Positions 14,824 through 20,641 of a stretch of DNA of 22,356 nucleotides are shown here, piece by piece; the first letter of the stretch is position 1; each line of letters starts with the position of its first letter. This stretch comes from a virus, in the IMG/VR virus record IMGVR_UViG_3300032006_000098, positions 1 through 22,356 of that record. One strand, 5' to 3'. The notes beneath the pieces are model-generated. The model was not told the DNA's origin, searched no databases, and saw only the letters and a list, made by a program, of their open reading frames with translations. The position numbers and the translations under genes are program-made.

Positions 14824-15276
14824 ATGGGGAAACATCTGCAATTGATCGGAACCATTGTACCGCTGCTCATTGTGGCCGTGGGGTTAATAGGTTGGGTGCT
14901 GACGCTGCGGGCCGATATAACGGCCGCCCAGACCGAGATTGTGGAACTACGGCGAGCCTCGCAAGTTGTAGGGCAGGCCAGCAGACAGACCGAGATTGAG
15001 ATAAACAAACTCAATAAATTGATTGAAGATTTTGACGAGATCGAAGCGATAACCGAAGAAGTCGATGTTTTGATATTCCGAATAGACGAATTAACCGAGG
15101 AAGTGAATCGTAATTCCCCAGCCATTGAAAAACTCAAGACCGGCCTGGCCATAGCCAATGACCAGGCGAACACTATCATGGCAGACCACGCATATATGGG
15201 TGAGATGCTATCTGAATTAGGGAAGTCACAGCCATCAGGTGAGCGTCGTGATTATGGCGGCTACGGGGGGTATTGA
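14824..15276 (+). CDS. Membrane-anchored coiled-coil protein, 150 aa
   Basis: An N-terminal transmembrane segment (about residues 6-28, LIGTIVPLLIVAVGLIGWVL) is followed by a long charged coiled coil (residues about 30-120, rich in Glu, Ile and Leu, e.g. TEIEINKLNKLIEDFDEIEA). It ends with a Gly/Tyr tail (GGYGGY). A membrane anchor with a long coil resembles spanin or Rz-like architecture and also phage membrane-tethering proteins. The positive charges after the TM (LRAD, ELRRAS) do not settle its topology. Its stop overlaps the next ATG (TGATG). Likely part of the lysis or exit group; function unproven. Confidence 0.72.
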   Translation: MGKHLQLIGTIVPLLIVAVGLIGWVLTLRADITAAQTEIVELRRASQVVGQASRQTEIEINKLNKLIEDFDEIEAITEEVDVLIFRIDELTEEVNRNSPAIEKLKTGLAIANDQANTIMADHAYMGEMLSELGKSQPSGERRDYGGYGGY

Positions 15277-15395
15277 TGAAGTGGTTGAAGCGGATATTCA
15301 AACGACCCAGCAAAAAGGTTGACCCGGCACCTGGTCGGATCATCTACCAGGAACCGGACGGGCTGGGCGGTATCCTAACTATACGGGTTTATTGA
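15276..15395 (+). CDS. Very small basic protein, 39 aa
   Basis: The ATG overlaps the upstream stop (TGATG) and the ORF ends 3 bases before the next start, so it fits exactly between two genes. It begins MKWLKRIFKRPSKKVDPAPG, an amphipathic basic N-terminus, then IIYQEPDGLGGILTIRVY. It could bind membranes or nucleic acid. No family is known. The tight packing and coupled start are the main support. Confidence 0.55.
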   Translation: MKWLKRIFKRPSKKVDPAPGRIIYQEPDGLGGILTIRVY

Positions 15396-15398
15396 TGA

Positions 15399-15719
15399 AT
15401 GGCTGCGGACGATTTACAGGAACGACTATTAGAACAAGCCCGAGAAATCGAGCGGTTGAAGGTCAAGACGTCCACGACATTAACGGGGACCGAGTTTTTG
15501 ACCATTCTGTTCGTGTGGCCTCTATTGATGGGCTTCACCTGCCTGGGAATAATCATTTGTTGGCGTACTCTATCGAACCCGACAGAAGTGGCGCCGGAAT
15601 TAGACATCATTTTGGTGGCTTTTTCCATATTCAGCGCACCGGTGACGGCATTTGTGGCAACCCTGGGGCAGCGGTTAATTTCAGAAAAGAAGCAGGGATC
15701 GGCAGGGGGTGAGGAATGA
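15399..15719 (+). CDS. Holin-like membrane protein, 106 aa
   Basis: The N-terminal charged helix (AADDLQERLLEQAREIERLKVK) is followed by two hydrophobic segments, about residues 31-55 (FLTILFVWPLLMGFTCLGII) and 66-88 (LDIILVAFSIFSAPVTAFVA), and a charged tail (SEKKQGSAGGEE). Small size, two TM segments and polar ends fit a class II type holin. Another frame over the same bases (15392-15712) gives a less protein-like product and is not taken. The stop overlaps the next start (ATGA). Confidence 0.65.
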   Translation: MAADDLQERLLEQAREIERLKVKTSTTLTGTEFLTILFVWPLLMGFTCLGIIICWRTLSNPTEVAPELDIILVAFSIFSAPVTAFVATLGQRLISEKKQGSAGGEE

Positions 15720-16762
15720 TTCTTTCAATCTCGGAACTAATTATCCAGCTGGCAAACTGGTTTTCAGAGTCTACCGGAACGCCTGAAGGTATTTCCCTTT
15801 TTGCATCGGCAATAATTGCGGCACTCGGTGGCGCCCTGGTAAGCGTGGGTATACTGGCCTTGATATGGCGATACAAAGCGCTTGTTGTACGAAATCGCCA
15901 GGTTCAGTTTGCGAAGGTATTTATTCCCTACATTCCGCGCATTGGCTTCTTATCGGCGCTACGCATCCCGACGCCCCGGTTCCGGTTTAATCTCAGCGGG
16001 TGGCGTGGATTGGCCACAAGTGTGGGAATTGTAGCTGTTGGTTTTAGCCTGGCATTAACCACTGTAGTCGCTACCAGTGACCACACCCCGATTTTCCCGG
16101 AAGCAGGCGCCGAATACCATCTGCCGAAGGTATTCGGGACACCCCTGGAACCAGACCCCGAGTATCCATCCCAGCAAAGCCAGACCTTACAGCTGAACCT
16201 TGGGGACAATTCCAGGCTGGATAAATTGGCATTTGAGAATATGAGCCTGGGCAAAGCTGGTCTGGACCGATGCGTTGATATCACATATGCCAGTACTGGT
16301 GTGGCCTCGTCCGCTTATCTTTTCACGGGCAAGCTCTCAATGCTTAATGTATCAGCGCCCACATTCGTGACAACGGGCGCCGAGATATCCCAGCTAAACC
16401 TTGCGGGATCCATTGACGGTTCCAGCGTAACACCAACCCAGGACTCGACCGTTCCCGAACTGGTGGTCAATTCAGACCGGGGCGCAGGGACATTTGAGTC
16501 GAAGGACAGCACCGTTGACCGTATCGTTATCAAGGTCACGGGATCCCCGAAGGTGGGCGAGATCTCATTTAAGAACGTCCATTGCAGCGTTGGGGAATGG
16601 TATATATCCAACGTCAAGGCGGGTTTGATGGAACAGGACGCGGACAGTAAATTCGGAAATGGTACGGGAATTGATGTACCGAGCTACTCCGTATCCCCTG
16701 GGGTAAAGATACGCGGCGGGTCCACTTCCGGGCTAGTCGACCGACCGATAAATGTTAGGTGA
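15716..16762 (+). CDS. Two-TM membrane protein with large beta-rich outer domain
   Basis: 348 aa. TM1 is about residues 27-51 (SLFASAIIAALGGALVSVGI) and TM2 about 99-120 (ATSVGIVAVGFSLALTTVVA). The loop between them holds many Arg and Lys, so by the positive-inside rule it is cytoplasmic and both ends face outside. Residues 121-348 form a Ser/Thr/Val-rich domain with strand-turn repeats of about 20 residues (STVPELVVNS, STVDRIVIKV, KVGEISFKN, SVGEWYISN), suggesting a beta-helix or stacked-strand fold. Two Cys (186, 290) are present. No family or catalytic motif is recognised. It lies in the membrane-protein cluster before attP, so a role in lysis, envelope exit or surface change after infection is possible. 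Confidence 0.75.
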   Translation: MILSISELIIQLANWFSESTGTPEGISLFASAIIAALGGALVSVGILALIWRYKALVVRNRQVQFAKVFIPYIPRIGFLSALRIPTPRFRFNLSGWRGLATSVGIVAVGFSLALTTVVATSDHTPIFPEAGAEYHLPKVFGTPLEPDPEYPSQQSQTLQLNLGDNSRLDKLAFENMSLGKAGLDRCVDITYASTGVASSAYLFTGKLSMLNVSAPTFVTTGAEISQLNLAGSIDGSSVTPTQDSTVPELVVNSDRGAGTFESKDSTVDRIVIKVTGSPKVGEISFKNVHCSVGEWYISNVKAGLMEQDADSKFGNGTGIDVPSYSVSPGVKIRGGSTSGLVDRPINVR

Positions 16763-16766
16763 TGAA

Positions 16767-16916
16767 ATGATAAAAGCGATCAGGTGCAAACTAGGGTTCC
16801 ACAACTATAAGGAATACGGCTGGGGAAGGCGTCGATGCTGCTGCGGTATTGATGAAATAAGGATATACGAGAACGGCCTGACCACGTGGGTCGATTCTGC
16901 AGGTTATGACGTATGA
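16767..16916 (+). CDS. Small Cys/His protein (DUF1660-like), 49 aa
   Basis: ATG at 16767, 4 bases after the previous stop; the ATG at 16762 meets a stop after two codons. Motifs are IRCKLGFHNYKEYGWGRRRC, then CC, and YENGLTTWVDSAGYDV. The C...GxH...C(C)C arrangement resembles tiny phage zinc proteins in which Cys, His and a Cys pair bind metal. Function unknown. Its stop overlaps the next ATG (ATGA), giving a run of coupled small genes. Confidence 0.62.
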   Translation: MIKAIRCKLGFHNYKEYGWGRRRCCCGIDEIRIYENGLTTWVDSAGYDV

Positions 16917-17119
16917 GGCCGGTGCAGCGGAATTCTGCCAGCCAGATGTTCGCGGATAATGTAATTGATAGGATGAATCATTTTATGAGCCCTCAAGGCC
17001 CGTGGGTGAAGCTGGAGCGGAAGGTGGCGGTTTTACAGGCCCAGATGTGGCTTGTATTGGCGGGCATTGGGCTCCTGGTGGGTCTGATGGGATCATTATT
17101 AGTGGTGGTGATAAAATGA
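16913..17119 (+). CDS. Single-TM small protein (XhlA-like layout), 68 aa
   Basis: ATG overlaps the upstream stop. The N-terminal 45 residues are polar (RNSASQMFADNVIDRMNHF...WVKLERKVAVLQAQMW), followed by one C-terminal TM (about 46-67, LVLAGIGLLVGLMGSLLVVV) ending in Lys. An N-terminal helix plus C-terminal TM is the layout of XhlA-type lysis accessory proteins, which work with a holin. The next gene, in ATGA overlap, is a two-TM protein that could be that holin. The similarity is of layout only. Confidence 0.65.
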   Translation: MRPVQRNSASQMFADNVIDRMNHFMSPQGPWVKLERKVAVLQAQMWLVLAGIGLLVGLMGSLLVVVIK

Positions 17120-17310
17120 TGGGAAAGATTCGTCCCCAGATAATGGTGGCTATGATAGCCGCCCTAATCTTCAGCTTGTTTGCAGCCTGGATTGGATACC
17201 TAATGTCTGCGACTGAAATTTTAACGTCTATCGTGTCAGGCTTATTTGGGTTCTTGGCTGGAACAAGTATGCGTATCCTTCAGAACGACGAAAATGAGAA
17301 GAACGATTAA
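17116..17310 (+). CDS. Two-TM small membrane protein, holin candidate, 64 aa
   Basis: ATG in an ATGA overlap with the upstream gene. A longer upstream frame exists but would overlap that gene fully. TM1 is about residues 8-29 (IMVAMIAALIFSLFAAWIGY) and TM2 about 33-52 (EILTSIVSGLFGFLAGTSMR), followed by a polar tail (QNDENEKND). It is the last gene of the rightward late operon, with no endolysin beside it. Size and two-TM layout fit a holin. Confidence 0.65.
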   Translation: MMGKIRPQIMVAMIAALIFSLFAAWIGYLMSATEILTSIVSGLFGFLAGTSMRILQNDENEKND

Positions 17311-17439
17311 CTGAGAACCCGCAACGATTGGCTTTTTTGCCCCACAAAATAGCCATTCTTGGGTTCGCTCCTTGAGTTGGGCGGGGTTGTGGTTTAGTTT
17401 CCCCTTTACCTAGCGCCGCCTGACTTTTGGCAAAAAGAA

Positions 17440-17465
17440 AGGCCACCGTATTGGTGGCCTTTTTC
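17440..17465. terminator. Bidirectional terminator between convergent genes
   Basis: AGGCCACC and GGTGGCCT make an 8-bp stem around a 5-base loop. TTTTTC follows rightward, and AAAAAGAAA stands before it (a T-run for leftward transcripts). It closes the rightward late operon and the leftward gene at 17483. The stem is almost the same as in the terminator at 21541. The bases from 17311 to 17439 hold no supported gene. Confidence 0.85.
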
Positions 17466-17482
17466 TGGTTATCCGATGCTAC

Positions 17483-17881
17483 TTAGATCCTGGGCCCGAA
17501 AGGGCCCTGCCCCGTGGTGGCTATTCGCTCTAATTGTTGGGCGACTGTTCCGTAGTCCTTGAGGCATTTCTTGCAGGTGATTTCGTTATTGGTTTCGGTT
17601 AGTGGCTCGAAGGCGTAATACCTGCCCCATCGCCCACGGGAGCCGCAGTATGCTATCGGATTTGCTATTAGGTAATCATTCCCAAATATAGTTGCTTGTG
17701 TTTGGTGGGAAAAATGGAACCTTTCCCCATGACCCTGGCCAGCCCGAGTTACACCGTAGATAGTTGTTTCTGTCGGCCGTATGTCATCATAATTGGATTC
17801 TATATATTCTGTTATATCTGTGTATCCCATTTCGGCGGCTTTTTGGTCTAGTTTAGCTTTTGTTTTTCTATCGAAAATCAT
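17483..17881 (-). CDS. Small zinc-binding-type protein, 132 aa
   Basis: The ATG (17881-17879) follows a strong purine ribosome-binding site. The N-terminus is helical (FDRKTKAKLDQKAAEMGYTDITEYIES). The C-terminal half has HFSH near residue 56-59, YCGSRGRWGRYY (C79) and ITCKKCLKDYG (C103, C106). A His, a Cys-Gly and a closing CxxCL form a metal-binding pattern found in small phage proteins of unknown role. It is the distal gene of a leftward pair driven from about 18253 and converges with the late operon at the shared terminator. Expression may occur in the lysogen, since it reads against the lytic genes. Confidence 0.72.
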   Translation of the reverse strand: MIFDRKTKAKLDQKAAEMGYTDITEYIESNYDDIRPTETTIYGVTRAGQGHGERFHFSHQTQATIFGNDYLIANPIAYCGSRGRWGRYYAFEPLTETNNEITCKKCLKDYGTVAQQLERIATTGQGPFGPRI

Positions 17882-17979
17882 TATTCCTTCCCCTTCCTTT
17901 TATTGTTTGGCTATCGCCTACGCTTGCAGCGTTTCGGCTGGGAAGCCATCCCAGCCATCATCAGGGCGAAGGGTCGGGA

Positions 17980-18207
17980 CTACCGGCCCGGAAGTGTTCC
18001 CTCAGCCGCGTCGGTGGCCAAGGCCAACGCGATCACCTGATAGACCGATTGCTCGGCCATGACTGGCGCCAGGGCCTTGGCATGGCGCAGGATCTTGTCC
18101 ATGTCCAAGGTGGCCATGTAGGCCGCGGGTCCTTCGATGGACCCATTTTCCCAGACCCGGAACCCGCCGCAGACCCCAGCGGGTTTGTTGTTGTTGATTG
18201 TTGCCAT
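17980..18207 (-). CDS. Hypothetical protein, 75 aa
   Basis: The ATG at 18207-18205 is chosen over a GTG three codons earlier because GAAGGAAG then lies at a proper distance. The protein has ATINNNKPAGVCGGFRVWEN, then AAYMATLDMDKILRHAKALA and VYQVIALALATDAAEGTLPGR, so an N-terminal strand part and two helices. No family is recognised. It is the first gene behind a consensus leftward promoter (18260-18288). The following gap of about 100 bases to the next leftward gene has no clear terminator. Confidence 0.6.
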   Translation of the reverse strand: MATINNNKPAGVCGGFRVWENGSIEGPAAYMATLDMDKILRHAKALAPVMAEQSVYQVIALALATDAAEGTLPGR

Positions 18208-18259
18208 GTTGTTCACTTCCTTCGTTAGTTGTTAGCGTTATCTACTTGCTACAATAGGA

Positions 18260-18288
18260 AGTATAAAGGATGGAAAAACACTTGTCAA
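18260..18288 (-). promoter_or_regulatory. Leftward sigma-70 promoter
   Basis: On the minus strand, TTGACA (18283-18288), 17-base spacer, TATACT (18260-18265). Near consensus. It would start transcripts about 18253 for the genes at 17980 and 17483. Confidence 0.8.
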
Positions 18289-18298
18289 CACTTTACGC

Positions 18299-18319
18299 TA
18301 TCAATTTGCGAAATTGATA
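18299..18319. promoter_or_regulatory. Perfect 21-bp inverted repeat, candidate operator
   Basis: Arms TATCAATTT and AAATTGATA flank GCG. The repeat covers the -35 box of the rightward promoter (18306) and lies 10 bases upstream of the leftward -35 box. A dimeric regulator bound here could therefore control both promoters. Confidence 0.7.
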
Positions 18320-18334
18320 ATATTGGTTTATAAT
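18306..18334 (+). promoter_or_regulatory. Rightward sigma-70 promoter giving a leaderless mRNA
   Basis: TTGCGA (18306-18311), 17-base spacer, TATAAT (18329-18334). The expected start of transcription (about 18341) falls on or next to the ATG at 18342, and no ribosome-binding site is present. Confidence 0.75.
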
Positions 18335-18341
18335 CCCCGAC

Positions 18342-18575
18342 ATGAAAGAATTAACACCTGGTCAGCTGCTGGCCAGTATGCGGAAAATAGTGAAGGGATC
18401 CTGCACCGTGTGCGGTTCCGAGTTTGAAGGCACGGGCAAGCGGCGTTATTGCGGATTGGAATGTTCCAGGAAAGCAAACTGGTCACGGCATCGCGAGAAG
18501 TACAACGCCGACCGGCGGGAACGATACCGTCAGCGAAAAGCCCAGCCAAAACCACCAGAACAAGCCCCGAATTAA
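18342..18575 (+). CDS. Small zinc-finger DNA-binding-type protein, 77 aa
   Basis: The N-terminal helix (MKELTPGQLLASMRKIVKG) is followed by CTVCGSEFEGTGKRRYCGLEC, a C21-C24-C37-C41 zinc finger, and then a very basic helix (SRKANWSRHREKYNADRRER and YRQRKAQ). Such fingers with basic tails bind nucleic acid in phages and mobile elements. The -10 box ends 7 bases before the ATG and no ribosome-binding site is visible, so the mRNA is probably leaderless. It has its own promoter, a possible operator over the -35 box and its own terminator. It lies next to attP, so in the prophage it would sit at one end. Confidence 0.75.
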   Translation: MKELTPGQLLASMRKIVKGSCTVCGSEFEGTGKRRYCGLECSRKANWSRHREKYNADRRERYRQRKAQPKPPEQAPN

Positions 18576-18596
18576 GTGTCGGGGCTTTTCTTTTTC
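18562..18596 (+). terminator. Rho-independent terminator of the zinc-finger gene
   Basis: AAGCCCCGA and TCGGGGCTT form a 9-bp stem with an 8-base loop, followed by TTCTTTTTC. The stop codon lies inside the loop, so the hairpin starts before the end of the coding region. Confidence 0.85.
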
Positions 18597-18627
18597 TGAG
18601 CGTGGGAAAACATGAAAAAAAGTGTTT

Positions 18628-18647
18628 CGCTACAAATTCGCTACAAA
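18628..18647 (+). repeat. Left arm-type repeats of attP
   Basis: Two direct copies of CGCTACAAA (18628-18636 and 18639-18647), 11 bases apart. The same motif recurs as a pair on the other side of the tRNA-like core. Such paired short repeats are typical binding sites for the N-terminal domain of tyrosine integrases. The attP region from 18597 to 18885 has no supported gene. Confidence 0.7.
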
Positions 18648-18676
18648 ACCATCGAAATTAGACATTAGAAAAGACA

Positions 18677-18698
18677 ACAAAAAAGGGCCAAAAGGCCC
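18677..18698 (-). terminator. Leftward terminator beyond the tRNA-like core
   Basis: GGGCC, AAAA and GGCCC form a 5-bp hairpin (18685-18698). Read leftward it is followed by a run of T (18677-18684, interrupted once). It could stop transcripts coming from the integrase through attP. Confidence 0.55.
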
Positions 18699-18720
18699 GA
18701 TTTCGTGCTTAAATTGGTGG

Positions 18721-18764
18721 TGGCTGGGGATCCCAGGATCGAACTGGGGCTTCCGGTTCCAGAG
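18721..18764 (-). other. attP core: 3' part of a tRNA-Gln (CTG) gene
   Basis: Read leftward, the bases give an anticodon loop CTCTGGA (anticodon CTG), the 3' anticodon strand ACCGG, a 4-base variable loop, a T-arm CCCAG-TTCGATC-CTGGG, the acceptor strand ATCCCCA, discriminator G and CCA. A72, C71, C70 and G73 are tRNA-Gln identity bases. The 5' half is absent: the bases beyond the anticodon loop cannot form the stem. This is the usual form of attP in phages that integrate into tRNA genes, because the phage copy restores the host tRNA after integration. It adjoins the integrase gene. Confidence 0.85.
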
Positions 18765-18813
18765 AACTGCACACGTGGTTATTCAATCTGATATTATCTT
18801 CAATTTCTAACGT

Positions 18814-18846
18814 AGATTGTAGAGATTACATAGATTGATAAGATTA
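18814..18846 (+). repeat. Four AGATT(G/A) repeats at 9-bp spacing
   Basis: AGATTG 18814, AGATTA 18823, AGATTG 18832, AGATTA 18841: exact 9-bp phase, alternating last base. An inverted CAATCT stands at 18784. They lie between the attP core and the right arm repeats, where excisionase or bending-protein sites are expected. Confidence 0.6.
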
Positions 18847-18861
18847 AACAATCGTTTTTTT

Positions 18862-18881
18862 GCTACAAATTCCGCTACAAA
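18862..18881 (+). repeat. Right arm-type repeats of attP
   Basis: GCTACAAA at 18862-18869 and CGCTACAAA at 18873-18881, 12 bases apart and in the same orientation as the left pair. They end 4 bases before the integrase stop codon. Confidence 0.7.
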
Positions 18882-18885
18882 TTAT

Positions 18886-20070
18886 TTAACGGGTCCAGCC
18901 GTTTAAGCCGTCCAGGATTTTGTCGTTTTCGCCGCGTCTTATTTTTGTGTAATTTTCAAAAGTTATTTTAGTGTTAGCGTGGCCCAATCTATGAGACGCC
19001 CGTTCCAGGCCATAGTTTAGTTCAACGATTTTGGTGGCGTGCATGTGGCGCAAGCCGTGGACGGTCATTTCGGGAATTCCCACTATTTTGGCAACCTTTT
19101 TCAGCTGCTTCCTGATCCGGTCAGGGGATGGTGGGATCCCGTCATCTTTTGATATAACGAACCGGTCCATTGGTGCTGGCCATGTACCGGGTAATTCAGA
19201 ATCAAGATATATTTGCCTTCCATTGATTTCACGCAGTAATTCAACCAAATCAGGCTGGCAATAAATATCCCGCTTGCTGGTACTCGATTTCAAGCTGCCA
19301 ACCCGGAACCCGCCGCCTTCCCTGGAATGGCGTGATCTTTCAAGCTGAATATATGGGAAAAATGGCGTCTCGTTGTCGGGTTCCGGGTCAACTAAATGGA
19401 TATCAGACCATCTGAGCCCACAAAGTTCAGACCGGCGAAGCCCCGTCAGGATTAGCAGTTCTATCGCGTCATTCAGATAATGCCGGTGTTCCTTCTTGTA
19501 TTGAATAAACTTTTTTAACTCCTGGTCTGTCCAGATTACGACGTCACGGCGTTCAATGCTGGGGATGTTGACCGTGTGTAGTAAGTTGCGCCTGATATAT
19601 TCCCGCTCTACTGCATAGCTAAAAGCGTTTCGCATAACATCCCGAACGAGTTTAATCGACCCGGTGGATAATGGCTTGTCACGGGTTTCAAGACGTTCAA
19701 AAAAGGCGTCCAGATGGGCCAGGGTTAGCTTTTGGATGGCTATTTTGGCCAGTGGATCTTGTAATGGGTATTTGAGTTTTTCGCTATACCCTGCAAATGT
19801 GTTAGGGGTTATCGAACCCTTCCCTGGGGTGTCGTTAACGAATCGTTTCTTATATGCCAGCCATTCGCTGATAAAATCGCCCACGGTCATCTTGCTGGGG
19901 TCGATATATGTGCCGTTGTCGAGACTCGATACTATTTCCCGTAATATCTTTTCCGCTTCCCGTTTGGTTCCCCTGTAGGTTTTGACGTTGACTTTTCTTT
20001 CACCGTCGAGGTATGTGTCCCATTGAATACGCCACGCGCCTTTATACCCAGGGTAAACGCCGCCTTTCAC
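18886..20070 (-). CDS. int: Tyrosine recombinase integrase
   Basis: 394 aa from a GTG start. The N-terminal region (GAWRIQWDTYLDGERKVNVK...GTKREAEKIL) is an AP2-like arm-binding domain. Residues about 62-165 are the core-binding SAM-like domain (TVGDFISEWLAYKK...SYAVEREYIRRN). The catalytic domain has R212 in LTGLRRSELCGLRW, K261 in GSLKSSTSKR, H338-x-x-R341 in TVHGLRHMHAT, H364 in RLGHAN and Tyr374 in FENYTKI, so all active residues are present. It catalyses integration and excision at attP, which lies directly downstream. The GTG overlaps the repressor stop by one base (TAGTG), so both come from one leftward mRNA, and integrase is made under lysogenic control. Confidence 0.95.
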   Translation of the reverse strand: MKGGVYPGYKGAWRIQWDTYLDGERKVNVKTYRGTKREAEKILREIVSSLDNGTYIDPSKMTVGDFISEWLAYKKRFVNDTPGKGSITPNTFAGYSEKLKYPLQDPLAKIAIQKLTLAHLDAFFERLETRDKPLSTGSIKLVRDVMRNAFSYAVEREYIRRNLLHTVNIPSIERRDVVIWTDQELKKFIQYKKEHRHYLNDAIELLILTGLRRSELCGLRWSDIHLVDPEPDNETPFFPYIQLERSRHSREGGGFRVGSLKSSTSKRDIYCQPDLVELLREINGRQIYLDSELPGTWPAPMDRFVISKDDGIPPSPDRIRKQLKKVAKIVGIPEMTVHGLRHMHATKIVELNYGLERASHRLGHANTKITFENYTKIRRGENDKILDGLNGWTR

Positions 20071-20465
20071 TAGGCACCATCCCCATCTTCTGCCAATCCC
20101 CTGGCGGTGTTCATTACAATCCTGCGCTGGCGTTCAGATATGACCCGGACGTTATCAATCAGGGCCTTTTCGTCCGGTGTAAGGTCGTATTCGGCATGGA
20201 TTCGACCCAATGCGTCGGAGTCCCCGTCAATTAAACCGGCCTTGATATATAGAATCTGGGGGTCAACGTCCATAGCGTCGGCCAACCGTTGCAGCGTTCT
20301 AATGCTCGGGCTTACAAGATAATCAAGGTTTTTAATTGACATCATTGTCCCGCTTGATAAATTAGCAAGCGCAAATAATCGGTTCCAGTTGGTGGCGTTA
20401 TTATCTATCCAATACTGGATATAGTCGCGTAATTGTTGGAAGTCAGTGTTCGCTTCTGGTGGCAT
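20070..20465 (-). CDS. XRE-family CI-like repressor
   Basis: 131 aa from the ATG at 20465-20463, preceded by AAGGGGAAAAG. A longer frame to 20582 would run over the promoter and is not taken. Residues about 10-75 form an XRE helix-turn-helix domain (FQQLRDYIQYWIDNNATNWN...LSSGTMMSIKN...SIRTLQRLADAMDVDPQ). The C-terminal part (LTPDEKALIDNVRVISERQRRIVMNTARG) is short and helical, with no S24 peptidase domain, so inactivation by RecA-type self-cleavage is not expected. It probably represses the rightward promoter at 20576 and controls its own. It is coupled to the integrase gene. Confidence 0.85.
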   Translation of the reverse strand: MPPEANTDFQQLRDYIQYWIDNNATNWNRLFALANLSSGTMMSIKNLDYLVSPSIRTLQRLADAMDVDPQILYIKAGLIDGDSDALGRIHAEYDLTPDEKALIDNVRVISERQRRIVMNTARGLAEDGDGA

Positions 20466-20528
20466 ACTTTTCCCCTTTTTCACACATTCCGACCTGGTGG
20501 CCGGTCCCACAATGCTGCAATAACCATG

Positions 20529-20539
20529 ATAATGATTAT
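20529..20539. promoter_or_regulatory. Short palindrome, possible operator
   Basis: ATAAT-G-ATTAT lies just downstream of the predicted repressor transcription start (about 20547). It is AT-rich and short, so chance is possible. A repressor autoregulation site is one reading. Confidence 0.35.
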
Positions 20540-20553
20540 TCGATTTGGAACAG

Positions 20554-20582
20554 AGTATAACAAGCTCCCGATTTCTTGACAA
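20554..20582 (-). promoter_or_regulatory. Leftward promoter of repressor-integrase
   Basis: On the minus strand, TTGTCA (20577-20582), 17-base spacer, TATACT (20554-20559). The -35 box overlaps that of the rightward promoter by five bases. The leader to the repressor ATG is about 80 bases. Confidence 0.78.
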
Positions 20583-20605
20583 TGCGCCGGGGTGTTTTTT
20601 ATATT
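20576..20605 (+). promoter_or_regulatory. Rightward promoter of the NTF2-like gene
   Basis: TTGACA (20576-20581), 18-base spacer, TATATT (20600-20605). It shares its -35 region with the leftward repressor promoter, so only one polymerase can bind at a time. Confidence 0.7.
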
Positions 20606-20641
20606 AGAACCTGAAAAATTAACCGGGGGCGTATTGTTAGT

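Noticed and set aside
15392-15712. Overlapping plus-strand ORF of 106 aa
   Set aside because: It shares bases with the holin-like gene at 15399. Its product looks like random protein rich in Gly, His and Arg, while the other frame gives two clean TM segments.
17228-17446. Minus-strand ORF of 72 aa across the late terminator
   Set aside because: It starts in the terminator hairpin and runs antisense into the holin-like gene; no ribosome-binding site and no protein-like pattern.
18247-18254. Extra GCTACAA near the leftward promoter as a third arm site
   Set aside because: Only seven bases match, single copy, and it lies nearly 400 bases from the attP core, so chance is likely.
18622-18810. 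Short plus-strand ORF across attP
   Set aside because: It spans arm repeats, a terminator hairpin and the tRNA fragment, so the open frame is due to chance.
18721-18810. Complete functional tRNA gene
   Set aside because: Only the part from anticodon loop to CCA is present; no 5' anticodon strand, D-arm or 5' acceptor strand can be found beside it.
20466-20582. Longer repressor reading frame starting at 20582
   Set aside because: It would run over the predicted leftward promoter and leader; the ATG at 20465 has a good ribosome-binding site and a normal repressor start.
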